Shown: piece after piece, positions 51,793-63,109 of the stretch | Numbering within the stretch: the first letter of the stretch is position 1 | Layout of the letters: the number at the start of each line of letters is the position of its first letter | Assembly (NCBI GenBank): GCA_029204225.1 | Contig: CM055109.1 | Location: 32,186,927-32,250,926, forward strand | Length of the DNA: 64,000 bases | DNA from: Diphasiastrum complanatum | Lineage: Eukaryota > Streptophyta > Lycopodiopsida > Lycopodiales > Lycopodiaceae | Direction of reading: 5' to 3' | Program-made: the position numbers and the translations under genes | Notes under the pieces: model-generated | The model's database searches: none | What the model saw: only the letters and a program-made list of their open reading frames with translations | What the model was told of the DNA's origin: nothing

Positions 51793-53175
51793 TCAATCAC
51801 GATAAAAGTTCAGCTTTCTGATAGGAAGATCCCCTTTACCACCACTGCTTTGCCCTTCTTTGCCTTTGTTTGGAAAGTACTTTTTCTTTTTGTTATTGCC
51901 ACTGCCTGATATGACTGAGCTTGGATTGTTCAGATTGAAGGAACCCGTTTTTTTGCTAGTATTTTGGAAGTATTTGTCTTGCAAGGTAGAGAAGCTGGGT
52001 TTTTTCAGAAGGCGTTCAATTTCTCGAACGTTTTCAGCATCGCCAAGGTGTGCATGGAGCTTAGCATTAGGGTTTATCGAAAGTTCAATGGCAGCATCAA
52101 TCATGTATTGTCGGATATACAAAAAGACAAGGTGGGACTTGACAACCTCTCTAGCAGGTTTATGCAACCAAAGAAAGAAGGCATTAAGTTGATTTTGCAG
52201 AGACGCACCAGGAAAGAAAATGGAAAGATTATTCATTATGTACCAAATAGAGTGATCAAACCATATGATAGAATAATTGCTTGTGCATTTATCACCGCAT
52301 CTGCACTTAAGGAAGGTCTTTTCCAGTTCCAGATTCTAGCTTGATAAAGGTTCATTTTGTTAAAGCCAGTGTCAAAATGGCCTCTAATTCTAGCCTAGGT
52401 TTGCTCAGAAGGACATCTTGAAGGTCCAAATCTGCTCATCTTGATGACAGTATCAAAGGCAATAGGAGTATCAAAAGAAGTATTTTTATGCAAGACAACA
52501 ATCTTGCATGCTTGGACTTCTACATCAGTGAGATGAGCAAGAGCGATCCAGAGCTCATTAGAGATAGGTGCTAGGAAGTTGACAGAGGGAAGGCTCCAAA
52601 GTTTATAAGCAGTTTTTGCAAATTTAAACTCAATGATACGACTTGGTACCACTAGTACTTGGCAACTATTGGCCTGACAAAATTCAACGGCAGATTGATT
52701 TCCCACATCATAGATTTCTTGTGAGAAGGACTCTAACTAAGAAGCACTATCTTCATCAAGATCTTCAAATCAAAGGGTGAGGTGAAGTAGGAGCAATAGT
52801 AGGGACATGGGTATCAATAGAGGAGTCACCATTTTCTTTTTCCAGGCAAGCAAATACTTTCCGAATATGCGTATTACAGAACTTTTCCTCAACAGCAATT
52901 CCTTCAACATAGTTTGAGAGGTCCATATAATTTTTTTCGACCATGCTAAGGATTTCCTTCTTTTTGATAAAATCAGTATAAATTGTGATCCAATCCATGA
53001 TGCACATCAAATCAACAAGGCAAAAAATTTTATTATTCAGGCCGACAACATTACAAGTAGTCATATCATAAGCAGTAATCAATTTGTGAACTTCAATAGC
53101 TTTCTTCATGCAACATATAATAGTCTGAACAAAAGGACTAGGAGGAGGAAGGGGCTCCCCATAGACAAGAGTCAC
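51793..53175 (-). pseudogene. Decayed coding region, family not recognised
   Basis: Three consecutive minus-strand blocks (52765-53175, 52395-52706, 51793-52236), each in long open frame and separated by stops or frameshifts, add up to roughly 450 codons. The middle block is rich in hydrophobic and Asn/Thr residues (WIALAHLTDVEVQACK). The last block ends in a Lys/Gly/Ser-rich basic tail. No zinc knuckle, DSG or RT motif is present, so it is not ordinary copia gag. A PBS and LTR lie 600 bp upstream, which suggests gag of an unfamiliar element. An endogenised viral nucleocapsid-like protein is a second possibility based only on general look and length. Confidence 0.4.
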
Positions 53176-53785
53176 TGCATCATGAAACCATCCTGTGGAC
53201 TACACCATACAACATACCTTGTTAGCCATAAAAAACAAGTAAAGGTAAAAGTTTGGTGCTACCCCGACCAAAGGGTAGCCAGGGTGGCATCAGAGATGCT
53301 AGAGAGAGAGTAACAAGATTTCACAAAATTTTTCTTGACAAGTCAAGACCAAACTCTTTGAACCCTTCAATTTATAGCATAACAGGTAAAAATACAGCTG
53401 TATAGAGTTTAACAGTACAGAGTACCATAAAGCGAAGCAAATTTTAAGATGCCCAGCTGTTACCTGCCACCATCCCACACGACAAAATCGCACAAGTTAG
53501 TCGCGTGAGGAAGACATGTGTCATGGTTGAGCATCAGTTGTTATCCATGTCCGAAACAAGATTCACTACTTTATCAGCTAGATTGAATTAACAACAAGTA
53601 CGTCCAATCTTCCCAATTGTTCACTTTCTAAATTAGCAATATGTTCCACTCTTTAACGAAGCCGTATCAAGGTAGAAACCTCACCAAAACCTGGATACCA
53701 GCTCGCCCTTCCAATACTAGCTTTTTGCACCAAAACCTGCTAAAACTGGATTAGATTCAAACACAGATCAATGGCCTTGTACTTG
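53176..53785. other. Leader between PBS and decayed coding region
   Basis: No coding sequence recognised. Confidence 0.35.
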
Positions 53786-53797
53786 GCTCTGATACCA
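53786..53797 (-). other. Primer-binding site (initiator Met-tRNA)
   Basis: Minus-strand TGGTATCAGAGC, immediately inside the LTR end at 53798. Confidence 0.85.
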
Positions 53798-54454
53798 TGT
53801 GAAAAGTACAGTACTAAGGACCATAAATGGATCTTTGAATGATCCACAAGGTGATTGTATGCTTGTTAAACAATCTATCAGAAACTAGTCATCAGAAAAC
53901 AAGATCTAGTTTAGCAGCTTGATAGGAAACAAGTAGAGACAATCAAAGCATTGATCAAATAGTCTAATCCAACTCCACACGTGTGGAAATAAGGTTGTAG
54001 TATGGCCTGTAGACAGTGTTTACAAAGTGCCAAAGCTGGGTTTCATTGGAAAAATAGAGTAATCACCATACAATGAGAGGAAACTCGAGTTTCTCCTTGA
54101 GGCTCCAAAAAGTTTCTATCTTCTCACTATAGAGAATGGAAATACATACTAAAACACACTTCCTTTTTAAAGTTAGGTGAAAATCCAGCATGTAATAAGG
54201 AAGTAGACTCCACTTTCTTGCCCTAATGTGAAAACCCTAGCCTAGATCCAAGAGTCATGCTTGGTAGGTGCATGGTAGGTACAAATCTCATCATAAATCA
54301 TGGTCTAGATCCTACAAAGTAGGAATCACTACCAAATAGACACAACCACTCCTCTTGACTCGTGGTAACCTACTTTAGGTGTGTATGTACAAGTGGCACT
54401 TTGGCCATTCAAGTAACCAACAAACAATATTGACAAAATGTACAATATTCTACA
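53798..54454 (-). repeat. 5' LTR (657 bp) inserted in gypsy gag
   Basis: The minus strand begins TGTAGAATATTGTAC and ends GTACTTTTCACA, with canonical TG..CA. Its outer edge cuts the gypsy gag frame at 54454/54455. Confidence 0.8.
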
Positions 54455-54960
54455 TGGCTAGATTTGCCAATGTAGGCAATTTTTCACAGGAAACATACAT
54501 CCATCTCATTACTTCGAAATAGATAACCTGAGGTAGAAGCTGGTTTTTTCGACGCAATCTCGTGCAATCACCATTGCACTTGAAGAACAAGTTCTTCTTA
54601 TGAGCTTCAGCTATATCTTGCCACCCTGATGTTTTTTTAAAATTTTTCTTGGTTTTCTTAGGATTGTTGGAATTGGGATGTGTTTCATTAACAACTTTTC
54701 TATCCTTCCTCTTGAACTGAAAACCTTTCTTTGGCTCATTAGGCTGGTGACCCCTAGATGGCTTAGGTGTGTCATCAAAATACTTTGCAGCCCTAATAGC
54801 ATCCTCTAGGATTTTTGGATGGTTCCTACAAACATCCACTTGGTAATCTTTTGGTAACCCATCAATAAACATTAACATTTGTACCTTTGGTGGAATGTCA
54901 CTATAAAGTGAATTCTCATGAAAATCGAATAAATTGTTCCAAACCTGTGATACCACATTT
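54455..54960 (-). pseudogene. Ty3/gypsy gag, C-terminal part
   Basis: The minus strand carries the gag capsid end (PPKVQMLMFIDGLPKDYQVDV) and a Lys/Asn/Pro-rich linker towards a nucleocapsid Cys (FFKCNGDC), broken at 54455 by the LTR insertion. It continues the fragment at 56160. Confidence 0.8.
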
Positions 54961-56159
54961 GTTAAATAATGTATGTCTACTCCAAAATGACAATATGTAC
55001 GTGGAAATGAGGACATGCGCTGGACAAATATATATTTTGAAGAGGCCTATATCAGTTTTCGGGTTATAATTGCTATGGACCTGTCCTCTGTTAAAGGATA
55101 AGACCTCGTGAAATGAAATGACGCCTAGAATACAAAGTGACAAGATTCGTATCGTTGCTGTAAACTAGAGTAAATTATACTCTTAGTGAAAGTTACCTTT
55201 AATGATGTAATTTATATTGACTTGTAACCTATTTATTAAGAGCTAGTAAATAGAGCGACGCACCAGAAATTTCAAGAGGTGTGTTTGCTCGTTCCGTAGG
55301 TAATATAAAAGGAAGACATGCTTCATTCTCACACCACCAAGATAGAGAGTTCTTGTATTATGAGATTGAAGAAGTGAATAGAGAGACAAAGGTTATCCTT
55401 TCTGATTTATGTTCTCCGCACTGATGAGTGTGAGTGATTTTGAATCTACTAGCAATATCGTTTGCATTACTTAAATCATTCTTTGGTCAGACAATTACAA
55501 TAGTTTATTACAGTCGTTTGATGTGTTTCCATAAAATTGAATTAAAGAACTGTCTCTAAGCTAACTTACCTGTCTGCACAAATACTTTGTGTTCGGCACC
55601 CGAGTAAAGTATCCTTTGGTGCAATTTTCCACAGTCATTGATAGAAAATTATGTATGCATGTGAAATGCTAGTCCATGCTTGAGAAATTGAGTTACTGAT
55701 TTGTATTCGTGTTGGTGACAAAGATAAATGTTTCTAACATATTCACGAACTACTTGAGTTCTTTAACCTTGACTGGACTTTAGTTGTTGAGGACTTTTGT
55801 CTAGTTCAAGAAGAAGATTAACTTTTTGTCTATTCGTACACGTCTGCATCGAACGTAACACAAGTCTGTGCTGACATCTTAATCAGTCAGAGTGTAATTC
55901 ATTCGAGCTACTCTAATAACAATTTATTTGTAAAACGCTTTTCATTCAGTTTGATAGAGGAAAATTGTTGTTTGGAATTCATCATAAACACACACACCAC
56001 AACAAAAGTAATCCTGGTTACTTATAAAATGTCTGTTGACAACCAGATTAACACTTGACTCCATTTTATTCGAAATAAGTCAGGACTGTACCAACCTAAA
56101 CAACTTTTAAGTGCTATATCCTTGGGGAACGACATATATACTACACAAATCTAGCAAAT
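54961..56159. mobile_element. Unrecognised ~1.2-kb insertion splitting gypsy gag
   Basis: The gag frame stops at about 56160 and resumes at about 54960, so this block was inserted or replaced gag sequence. It contains no coding motif; composition and 'ggcacccgag' type words resemble an LTR. Ends were not defined. Confidence 0.4.
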
Positions 56160-56700
56160 CTAGATTGGTATAGCATGATAAAATTTAGTCATTGTTAAAT
56201 GACTCAACTTTTGAAAGTGTTCATAGTCATCTAATAGTGGTAGGAAATATTCCCTAAAAACTATGCAAAAATCATCCCATGTACAAGGTTGATTTCCTTT
56301 TGCAACTAGGTCATCCCACCATACTAAGGCTCTTCCTTCAAGGAACATAGTTACAATGAACAACTTTTCACATTCAGGGAATTGATTCATGCCAAAGTAT
56401 TTGTTCCATACATTAAGCCATGAACTTACCACTTGCAAGTTCCTATCTTTCTTTTCCCCCTTAAACAATTTTACAGGAGGTGGACCTACATGCTTCTTCT
56501 GGTTGGTTAACCTAGACTCTAAGTCTTGGTTCCTTTGATTAGTTTCAAGAAGCTATTTATTAATGGCTTGAATCTGTTGGTATAAAAGTTCAAGAGCTTG
56601 TGCCACATTGGATGGGTTTGATAGATCAAATGATGGGTTTTCATTGTTTGATCCATTGGAGTTGCTTGTGTGTTTTCCTATTATGCAAATACAACAACAA
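56160..56700 (-). pseudogene. Ty3/gypsy gag, N-terminal part
   Basis: The minus strand carries a Gln-rich leader (56470-56700) and the capsid block with VSSWLNVWNKYF, FLEGRALVWWDDL and FREYFLP (56160-56468), the typical retrotrans_gag pattern. Confidence 0.85.
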
Positions 56701-57400
56701 GTGATTCCAATTAGAATGATAGAAATGCTCAATTCTTACATAATCCAATGCAAATAAAAGCATTTACTTCTACTCATTCAATACTTATTGTTTGTAAGCT
56801 CAATCCAAGCCTACTTTTTGCAAGCTCAATCCAAGCTTAAGAGAAAACCACACCAAGCAATTTTTTACTTTTGCCTCAATCCAACGCAAAAATCAAAACA
56901 AATCTTTATGTAAACTTCAATTAACTACTTCAAGCTAATGTTCACATAAAGTTCCCATTCCAATTTCATTTCCATTTGTCATGTCAAATTCAACACAAAT
57001 TTTCACATTTCTCACTTTCCTAGTTCTTCAAATCCATGAAACTAGTGACTAGAAATGGAAAACTAATGAAGTTCTATAAAAACTTCACTTTTCAGATCTG
57101 TTTTTCAGATTTACAGGTCTGAAAATCAGAATTTTAAAATGACAAAAAACAGAATTTCAAAACCCTTCTTTTGCATAGGGTTACACTACCTTTTCCTTCC
57201 TACATTGCCAATAACATTAAACTAGTAGGTAGAAAGGTATAACTAATGAAGTCCTTATGAAAAATTCAATTTTCAGATCTGATTTTCAGATTTATAGGTC
57301 TGAAAAACAGAACTTCAAAATAAAAATTAGAAGTTTTAACACTTCATTTATGCAAAACAAACACTAGTTTTGATAAAAAAAAACACTCATTGGATCTTGT
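56701..57400. other. AT-rich DNA with a ~180-bp tandem duplication
   Basis: No gene recognised. It contains the tandem duplication at 57040-57345. Confidence 0.4.
57040..57345. repeat. Imperfect tandem duplication, period ~180 bp
   Basis: Unit 1 starts at about 57040 ('aactagtgactagaaatgg') and unit 2 at about 57219 ('aactagtaggtagaaagg'). Both contain 'aactaatgaagt.c', 'ttttcagatctg.ttttcagattta.aggtctgaaaa'. Confidence 0.75.
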
Positions 57401-57419
57401 TATTGCAAGAAGTTAAGTT

Positions 57420-58235
57420 TTGGATTGTTGTTCGAAAGGGCGTTCAATATTTTTTAGCAGATCATTTATCCGGAATTCCTAATCTAACAACTCCTGACCA
57501 AGGGGTCAACGATGATTTACCCAATGCCATCTTAGTTCAAGTTGACTATACTCCCATTTGGGCAAATGATATTACTGAATATTTGACTTCAAAGCAAATG
57601 GATCCATCCTTAACTAAACCTGAACAACGTGCGTTGACCCTCAAAACATCACCTTATACGTTGATTGTAGGACAACTTTACAAGCAAGGGTTAGATGGGA
57701 TCATTCGACGATGTCTTATTGAAGGTGAAATAACCTCTGTTATATCCTTAACACATGAAGGTGTTGGAGCTGGTCATTCCTCTTTTGAAACGACCGCCAA
57801 GAAAATCCTGCCAACCCTCTTCAAAGATACCCACAACTACGTAAAGGCCTGTGATGTTTGTCAAAGGACAAAAAGCTCCCAAAAATCTGACTTTATGCCT
57901 TTAGACCCTGTCACGACTGATCAAGCCTTCCAGAAGTGGGGCATTGATTATGTTGGCCCTATAGTCCCGCTGAGAGGCAAATGGGCTGAAGCTAGAGCCC
58001 CGTTTGCAATGCTGACACTCGTTCTACTGCAAGATTTCTCTATGAATAGGTTATTGTTCGTTTCAGATGTCTAGAGCTTATTAGTGATAGGGGTACACAT
58101 TTTCTTAACTCTCTCATAGACAATCTACTTTTGAAATTTCTTGTTGTACATTGCAAAAGTTTTCCGTATTATCCACGATGCAATGGCCAGAGGCGGAATC
58201 CACCAACAAAATCTTGTGTAGTGTTCTAACCCATT
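57420..58235 (+). pseudogene. Ty3/gypsy RNase H end and integrase fragment
   Basis: The plus strand carries the RNase H end (FLADHLSGIPN, about 57456), the integrase zinc domain (H..H then CDVCQRTK, about 57850) and the start of the core (WGIDYVGPI, catalytic Asp, about 57945). A rearranged stretch follows. After a frameshift come FPYYPRCNGQ and AESTNK (catalytic Glu) at about 58163-58215. The frame ends at about 58235, where the sequence changes character. Confidence 0.85.
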
Positions 58236-58637
58236 AGGGGAAATATGGGCTCAAAATGGGCCCTTTAAGAAATTTCACTTTAGAAAGAGGTTACGTAGAG
58301 AGAGAATGCAAACCGGTAACTTCTGGTTGCCGTTTTTTGAGTTTTCGGCCTTGCCCGACGTTTAACTAGTATGGCTAACTTCCGACAATAGTTAGTTTAG
58401 CATGAGATGTAATAACTTCTCTTCATGCTCGTTCCCAAATTCGGGACTAGAGCTTAAGACTGAAAACATTGGTGCGCTCAATGTAAAAATTGAAGGGGGA
58501 GAGGCAAAACTTTTGAAATCACTGTATGCTTATAATGAAATATGAGGCAGGACGATTTTTCAATGTGACATAAACATTACAAAAGTAAAGAATGCTAGAT
58601 CTATTCATATTGATTTACTGTAGGTAGATTCATTTAC
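58236..58637. other. Boundary region upstream of the RAG1-like gene
   Basis: Gypsy integrase homology ends at about 58235 and no gene is seen until 58638. The left end of any element carrying the next two genes should lie here. 'tttactgtag' at 58613-58622 would fit a splice acceptor, so the gene may have an earlier exon. No TIR partner for this stretch was found at the right side of the window. Confidence 0.35.
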
Positions 58638-61284
58638 ATGATTGTAGCTTTACCAATGGCAATGTTCCATTTGCATGTTGCTCTTCCGATGGAATGCACT
58701 CCAATTATTAAGAAAAATGTGAAAGTTGTAGAGAATGCTGCAGCAATAGTTAGAGAATTGAGAATGAATAATCATATGAATATAGATTTGTGGGTGGATG
58801 GATCAATTTATCCTAATGATCCAGATTTTAAGTTTGTAACTCATCTTCTCAGATATGTATGTGAAGAAAATAGTGGATTACTTGGATATTGTCAAAGGTT
58901 GCGAAATATTGGAATGCATAACATATCTTGTCTGAATCAACAATTACAATTTGCTAATCAACAATTACAACGTGCAAATCAACAATTGCTTCATTATGTG
59001 CAACACACTAGTGCTGAAAACAATGCACTCAAGAATGCTATGTCAGAGTTGAATGCTACTGTCACTACTCTTCGAGGATCAAACCAAGAAATGTTAGAAT
59101 CCGTGGAAAAGTTGCGATCCGAGAGTTCAAAATCTGCTGTTGATCTAAAAGTTATCAATAAGGCCATGATGAAGAGGAAAAGAAAGAGAGTACTAATGAA
59201 GAATATTGATGACCTATCTACACATAGCGGCAATCAGAAAAAAATAATCCGAGCATTCAAGTATGTTGTCATCTAAACTGTTTATTTGATTTGTATGTGT
59301 CATATAAGTTTGATTTGCACTTGATAACATGGATTATCTATTTATTAAACATAATTTGAGTTTCATATGTTTGTTGCAGATCATGTTTGGTGGCAAAGAA
59401 CTATTTAACAGCATCTTTAAGTCATGTTTTACCAAGAAAGTTAGCAAAGGAAATGATAAACAATGTTCGGTTTGAAAAAATGAAAAATGAAATTGTAGAG
59501 ACTGTTTTGATTAAGGTTCAATTATACTTGGATGCGAATGTGATACAAGGTGCATGTGATGTATCTGGAATTAGCAGAAATGCTTATTCTACTTTTTTTA
59601 GAATAGTTAAAGAAGCTTTTTCCCAAGTGATGGTGAAGAAAATTAATCTTCCGCGTCCATATCAGGTAAGATTAGCAAGACATTTTTATAATGACGGAAT
59701 GTTCAGAGTAGTTGGCCAACCACTTCATATAACTAAATTATACAAATCAAAATATGGTGAGCTCAATTACAACGATTGCAATAACATTTACCTTGATATT
59801 GAAAATGTTCTAAAATACATTATTCGATTTTATAAACTAGATGAACGTCAAGTAAATGAAAAGATAATTATTGTAATAAAATTGGATGAATCTGAAATCA
59901 TCAAGGGTCAGAAGTTGGAACGTGTGAGTGTCACTTTGATGAACAAAATTTCAGATACAGATGATCGAACGTTTAGTGTTCAATCGGAAAATCACATATG
60001 GTGGTTGGCGGCATTCCAGGTATAGATTTCAATTTTCATTTAGAATATCTATATTAACAATTCATACCTTGCCAGTTTTTATTGACATGTGATGCATTAC
60101 TTGTTTCTCTACAGGTCTTGAAAGAGGACCATAAAATGCTATCATGGATATTTTCAAGAACACACTATGGCGAAATTATAAAGAGACATTTGGAGGGTGA
60201 GAAATTTATAGTCGAAGACCACGAAAGTTTTCAAATTCAATGGCACCTTGCAGGGGATTTAAAAACATTGAAATGTATGTATAATGTCTCTCATGGGGCA
60301 ACATCAAAGCATCCATGTCTTTATTGCATGAAGGATTGCTACAATATGAATTTGGGACGATCAACAAACATTGGCCCAACACGAGAAGCTGAAGATCCGA
60401 ATATGAAAAGTGTTTTGCCAATTCCATTAAAATATGTTCACATATGCACATTGCATGCTGAGGTTCGTATTATTGAAAAACTAATTTACTTGCATATTCT
60501 ACTAGCATGGAATCATAAACCAGAGTCAGTGGCTAAAGCAGCAATTAGGAGGTTGGAAATAGTTCTGTCAAATGCAGGACTACATAAAGGGAATGTCAGA
60601 CTCTCAAGGAAAAAAGGAAACGTTCCTAATAAGCCATCAATTGGAGGTGCTAAAGCAAGAAGATTTTTATTAAATCACATATGCAAAGAATCAAGTGTCA
60701 GATACGAAATTTGGAGAGAAATTGTTCAAGCCACACGAACATTGGAAGGAAGTAATTGAGTGGAAAAGGGACAAGTGTGGACCAACTTAGACAAATTCAT
60801 AGGTGTTATCAGGAAAGAAAACCTATCATCAGAAGATATGAGGACTTAGCAAAATCATTGCACCACATTTGTAAAATCTGTACATGATTGTTGGGGAAAA
60901 GACAACGTTACTCATTACATGGTGCTAATCTATATCATTATCTGGTACTTTTCTCATTTAGGCTTATATTTTTTTCTACTGATGTAACTAATCAAAACTA
61001 TTGTTTGCAGCACTTCCTTCTTCATCATGCAACTTATTTTACAAAGGAATATGGGAGCTTAAGTATCTGGTCATGATAAGGCATGGAAAAATCTCATTGA
61101 CAAGCAAGGGGAGCATTTAATAGAGCAACAAATCATGGAGGACACAATTCAAGAAATAAATATTTAGCTCAACTTTTTCAGTGGTTTTACAGAAGAGCAC
61201 AATTTAGATATCAAGCTAAAAACTCGCCAAGTATTACGATATTTCAAAAGGCATTCAAATTCATTACAAAAGAGAGATCCTTGT
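58638..61284 (+). pseudogene. RAG1/Transib-like transposase gene, 3' part decayed
   Basis: Exons 58638-59260, 59380-60019 and 60115-~60758 join in frame across two short GT..AG introns (119 and 95 bp). Exon 1 has a Gln/Leu-rich coiled coil (about 58930-59160). The core then shows KLDESEI with a candidate first Asp (59884), LKEDHKMLSWIF (second Asp block, about 60118), WHLAGDLKTLKCM followed by CLYC (about 60241-60330), ICTLHAEVRIIEKL (about 60440) and PSIGGAKARRFL (about 60640). This is the block order of the RAG1 catalytic core; the similarity was judged by eye. After 60720 coding character continues but shifts frame several times (DNVTHYM at ~60900, QGE at ~61107, FNRATNHGG at ~61117), ending at TAA ~61284. 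A live relative would cut and paste DNA. A diverged DDE family related to, but outside, Transib is the alternative. Confidence 0.5.
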
Positions 61285-61315
61285 AATATATCAAAAATCT
61301 ATTACAGAAAATTAT

Positions 61316-62860
61316 TTAATTATCATCATCATCCTCTTCAAGATTCAGACGGATGGTATTGTCATGAAGGAATAATCTCCTTTCATATGGATCCAAACAT
61401 TCTAAATTTTTCCTCTTGTTCATATCAATGTAACCCAAATAAAGGGCCATTGTAGATGATCTTTTGCTAGTCTCATTGGGAGTATAACCCAATATTTTGA
61501 TAGCCAAATCCCTCTTCACAGAAATTATTTTATATGTTCCTCTTGGGTACTTATGGCCTCCTAAACAAACTGATAATGATTTGATGGCCATAATAACAGT
61601 GGTTGCATATGGATTATAAGATGAATGATATATACAAATCTCATTATTTTGGAAATTTTTCAAATAATGAGATAGAAAAACATCTTTTCTCCCGGCTGAT
61701 ACACCTCGGACACCTCCATGTCTCATACCAAAGGCATCTATTTCAATAGCATTCTGTAAACGAGAAAAGAAATAAGAAATAAATTTAGAATGATACATAA
61801 CACTGCAAACTCAATAAGAAAACTGAACAATATCAATACCAATAAGAAATAAGAAAACTAAACAATATCAATACCAATATAATATCTACTTACCAGATCA
61901 TAATCATCATAATCAATGACATTTGCTCTTTTTATGTCATGTCCTCCAATGGCCTCTACATTTTCGGAGGGGATATATCTATCCCTAGGGGGGTCTTTTT
62001 TGAAATTCCAAAAATTCCTCCTCTGTAGGCAAAGTCTTTTCATAGGCTTTAGATTTTTCAATCGTGGCCTCCAAGGCCTCATTGCCATATTTCCAATTGC
62101 CATCTTTATCATAATCTATCTCACTTTTAAGGTCATCATATGAGTAATCAACAATGTCAGAAAATTCTGATAAATTTTGAGCAAAAATTGAGAGGATTTC
62201 ATCCTCTCTCAGATTCAATACATCTTCTATATCATTAAATGAAATAGAACATTCATTATTTATAAAATATAAAGGAACATCAAGTAGAGTTAATTGATTA
62301 ACAGAAGATGCAGATGGAAGAGAATCAGAGAGAATTATAGAATGAGGGAGAGTTTTTTGATAATCTGAAGCCATAGAAGCTTCAACTTCAACCCCTATAT
62401 CAGTATCTGCATCATTTACATCAACTGGAGCAGGTGCAGATGCTTCGATCAATGGAACAATTGAAGATTCAACAGACTCATCATCTGGAATTTCAATAGA
62501 TATGTAGGACGCAAAAGCCATTCCTTTGATGCGACATATTCTTTTGTGGATATCACAATATATATTTCTTTTGAAATGGTCATGCAGGTTAGAGTACTTT
62601 CTATTGTGTTTATGCTTAGAGGATGGTTGGGAATGTACAAGGTCCTGAAAATGAACGAAACAAAAATGATCTATATCCATGACAAGAGTACTAATAATCT
62701 GAGAAAAATTATCAAGATAAGGAATTAAATTATAACGATTCTCATAAACTAGCTTATCGATATCGAAGGGAGCAACAAAAATACTAGCAAAATACTCTAA
62801 TTTGTCAGATGGAATGTCACTGGCATTAAAAAAATCCATAAGTTTGTCATCTGAGGTCAT
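61316..62860 (-). CDS. Convergent partner gene, family not recognised
   Basis: Exon 1 runs from about 62860 (first in-frame ATG; open upstream to 63016) to 61894, ending in a GTAAGT donor. Exon 2 is 61753-61316, after a TTTACAG acceptor, joined in phase 0. The product is about 467 residues: an aromatic-rich N-terminal part with FVAPFDIDKLVYE, a low-complexity acidic Ser/Ala/Pro middle (about 62300-62460), a conserved-looking C-terminal part (DAFGMRHGGVRGVSAG, KSLSVCLGGHKYPRG) and an acidic end. One frame change is needed in exon 1, within or between a six-C run (61988-61993) and a six-A run (61996-62001 on this strand). Its stop lies about 32 bp from that of the RAG1-like gene. No kelch repeats or other named domain were recognised. 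Confidence 0.6.
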
Positions 62861-63032
62861 GGAGTAGCCATATTGAATCTGATATCGGTTCAACACGATA
62901 GATAAATATTGGTAGAAGAATAAAGCAAAGTGCGCTCGCTGATCCAATATGGTAGGGCCGAGAATGAAATATTTCAAAAAGAACTGGTCGACAGTGGCTG
63001 ATATCGATTCAGCGGGTCAGAATGAATACGAG

Positions 63033-63035
63033 CAT
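63033..63035 (-). other. First ATG after the TATA box; short upstream ORF
   Basis: ATG at 63035 opens only eight codons before TGA and is not in frame with the partner gene. It may be an upstream ORF, or evidence of an unrecognised exon or frame damage at the 5' end. Confidence 0.3.
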
Positions 63036-63098
63036 GCACAACAAGGGTTGGCGCGCGTCAATTCGATACCGGGAGAATGTAAGACAAGTGGTGCACAT

Positions 63099-63105
63099 AT
63101 TTATA
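63099..63105 (-). promoter_or_regulatory. TATA box for the partner gene
   Basis: Minus-strand TATAAAT in the context GGCTATAAATATG, with an ATTGG (inverted CCAAT) just upstream, about 70 bp before the first ATG and 240 bp before the in-frame ATG. Confidence 0.5.
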
Positions 63106-63109
63106 GCCA

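Noticed and set aside
57420-58235. Gypsy integrase as part of the RAG1-like element
   Set aside because: It carries a standard Ty3/gypsy zinc site and core and is simply the neighbouring or disrupted sequence.
61316-62860. Partner gene as RAG2
   Set aside because: Length and orientation are suggestive, but no kelch repeats or PHD finger are visible.
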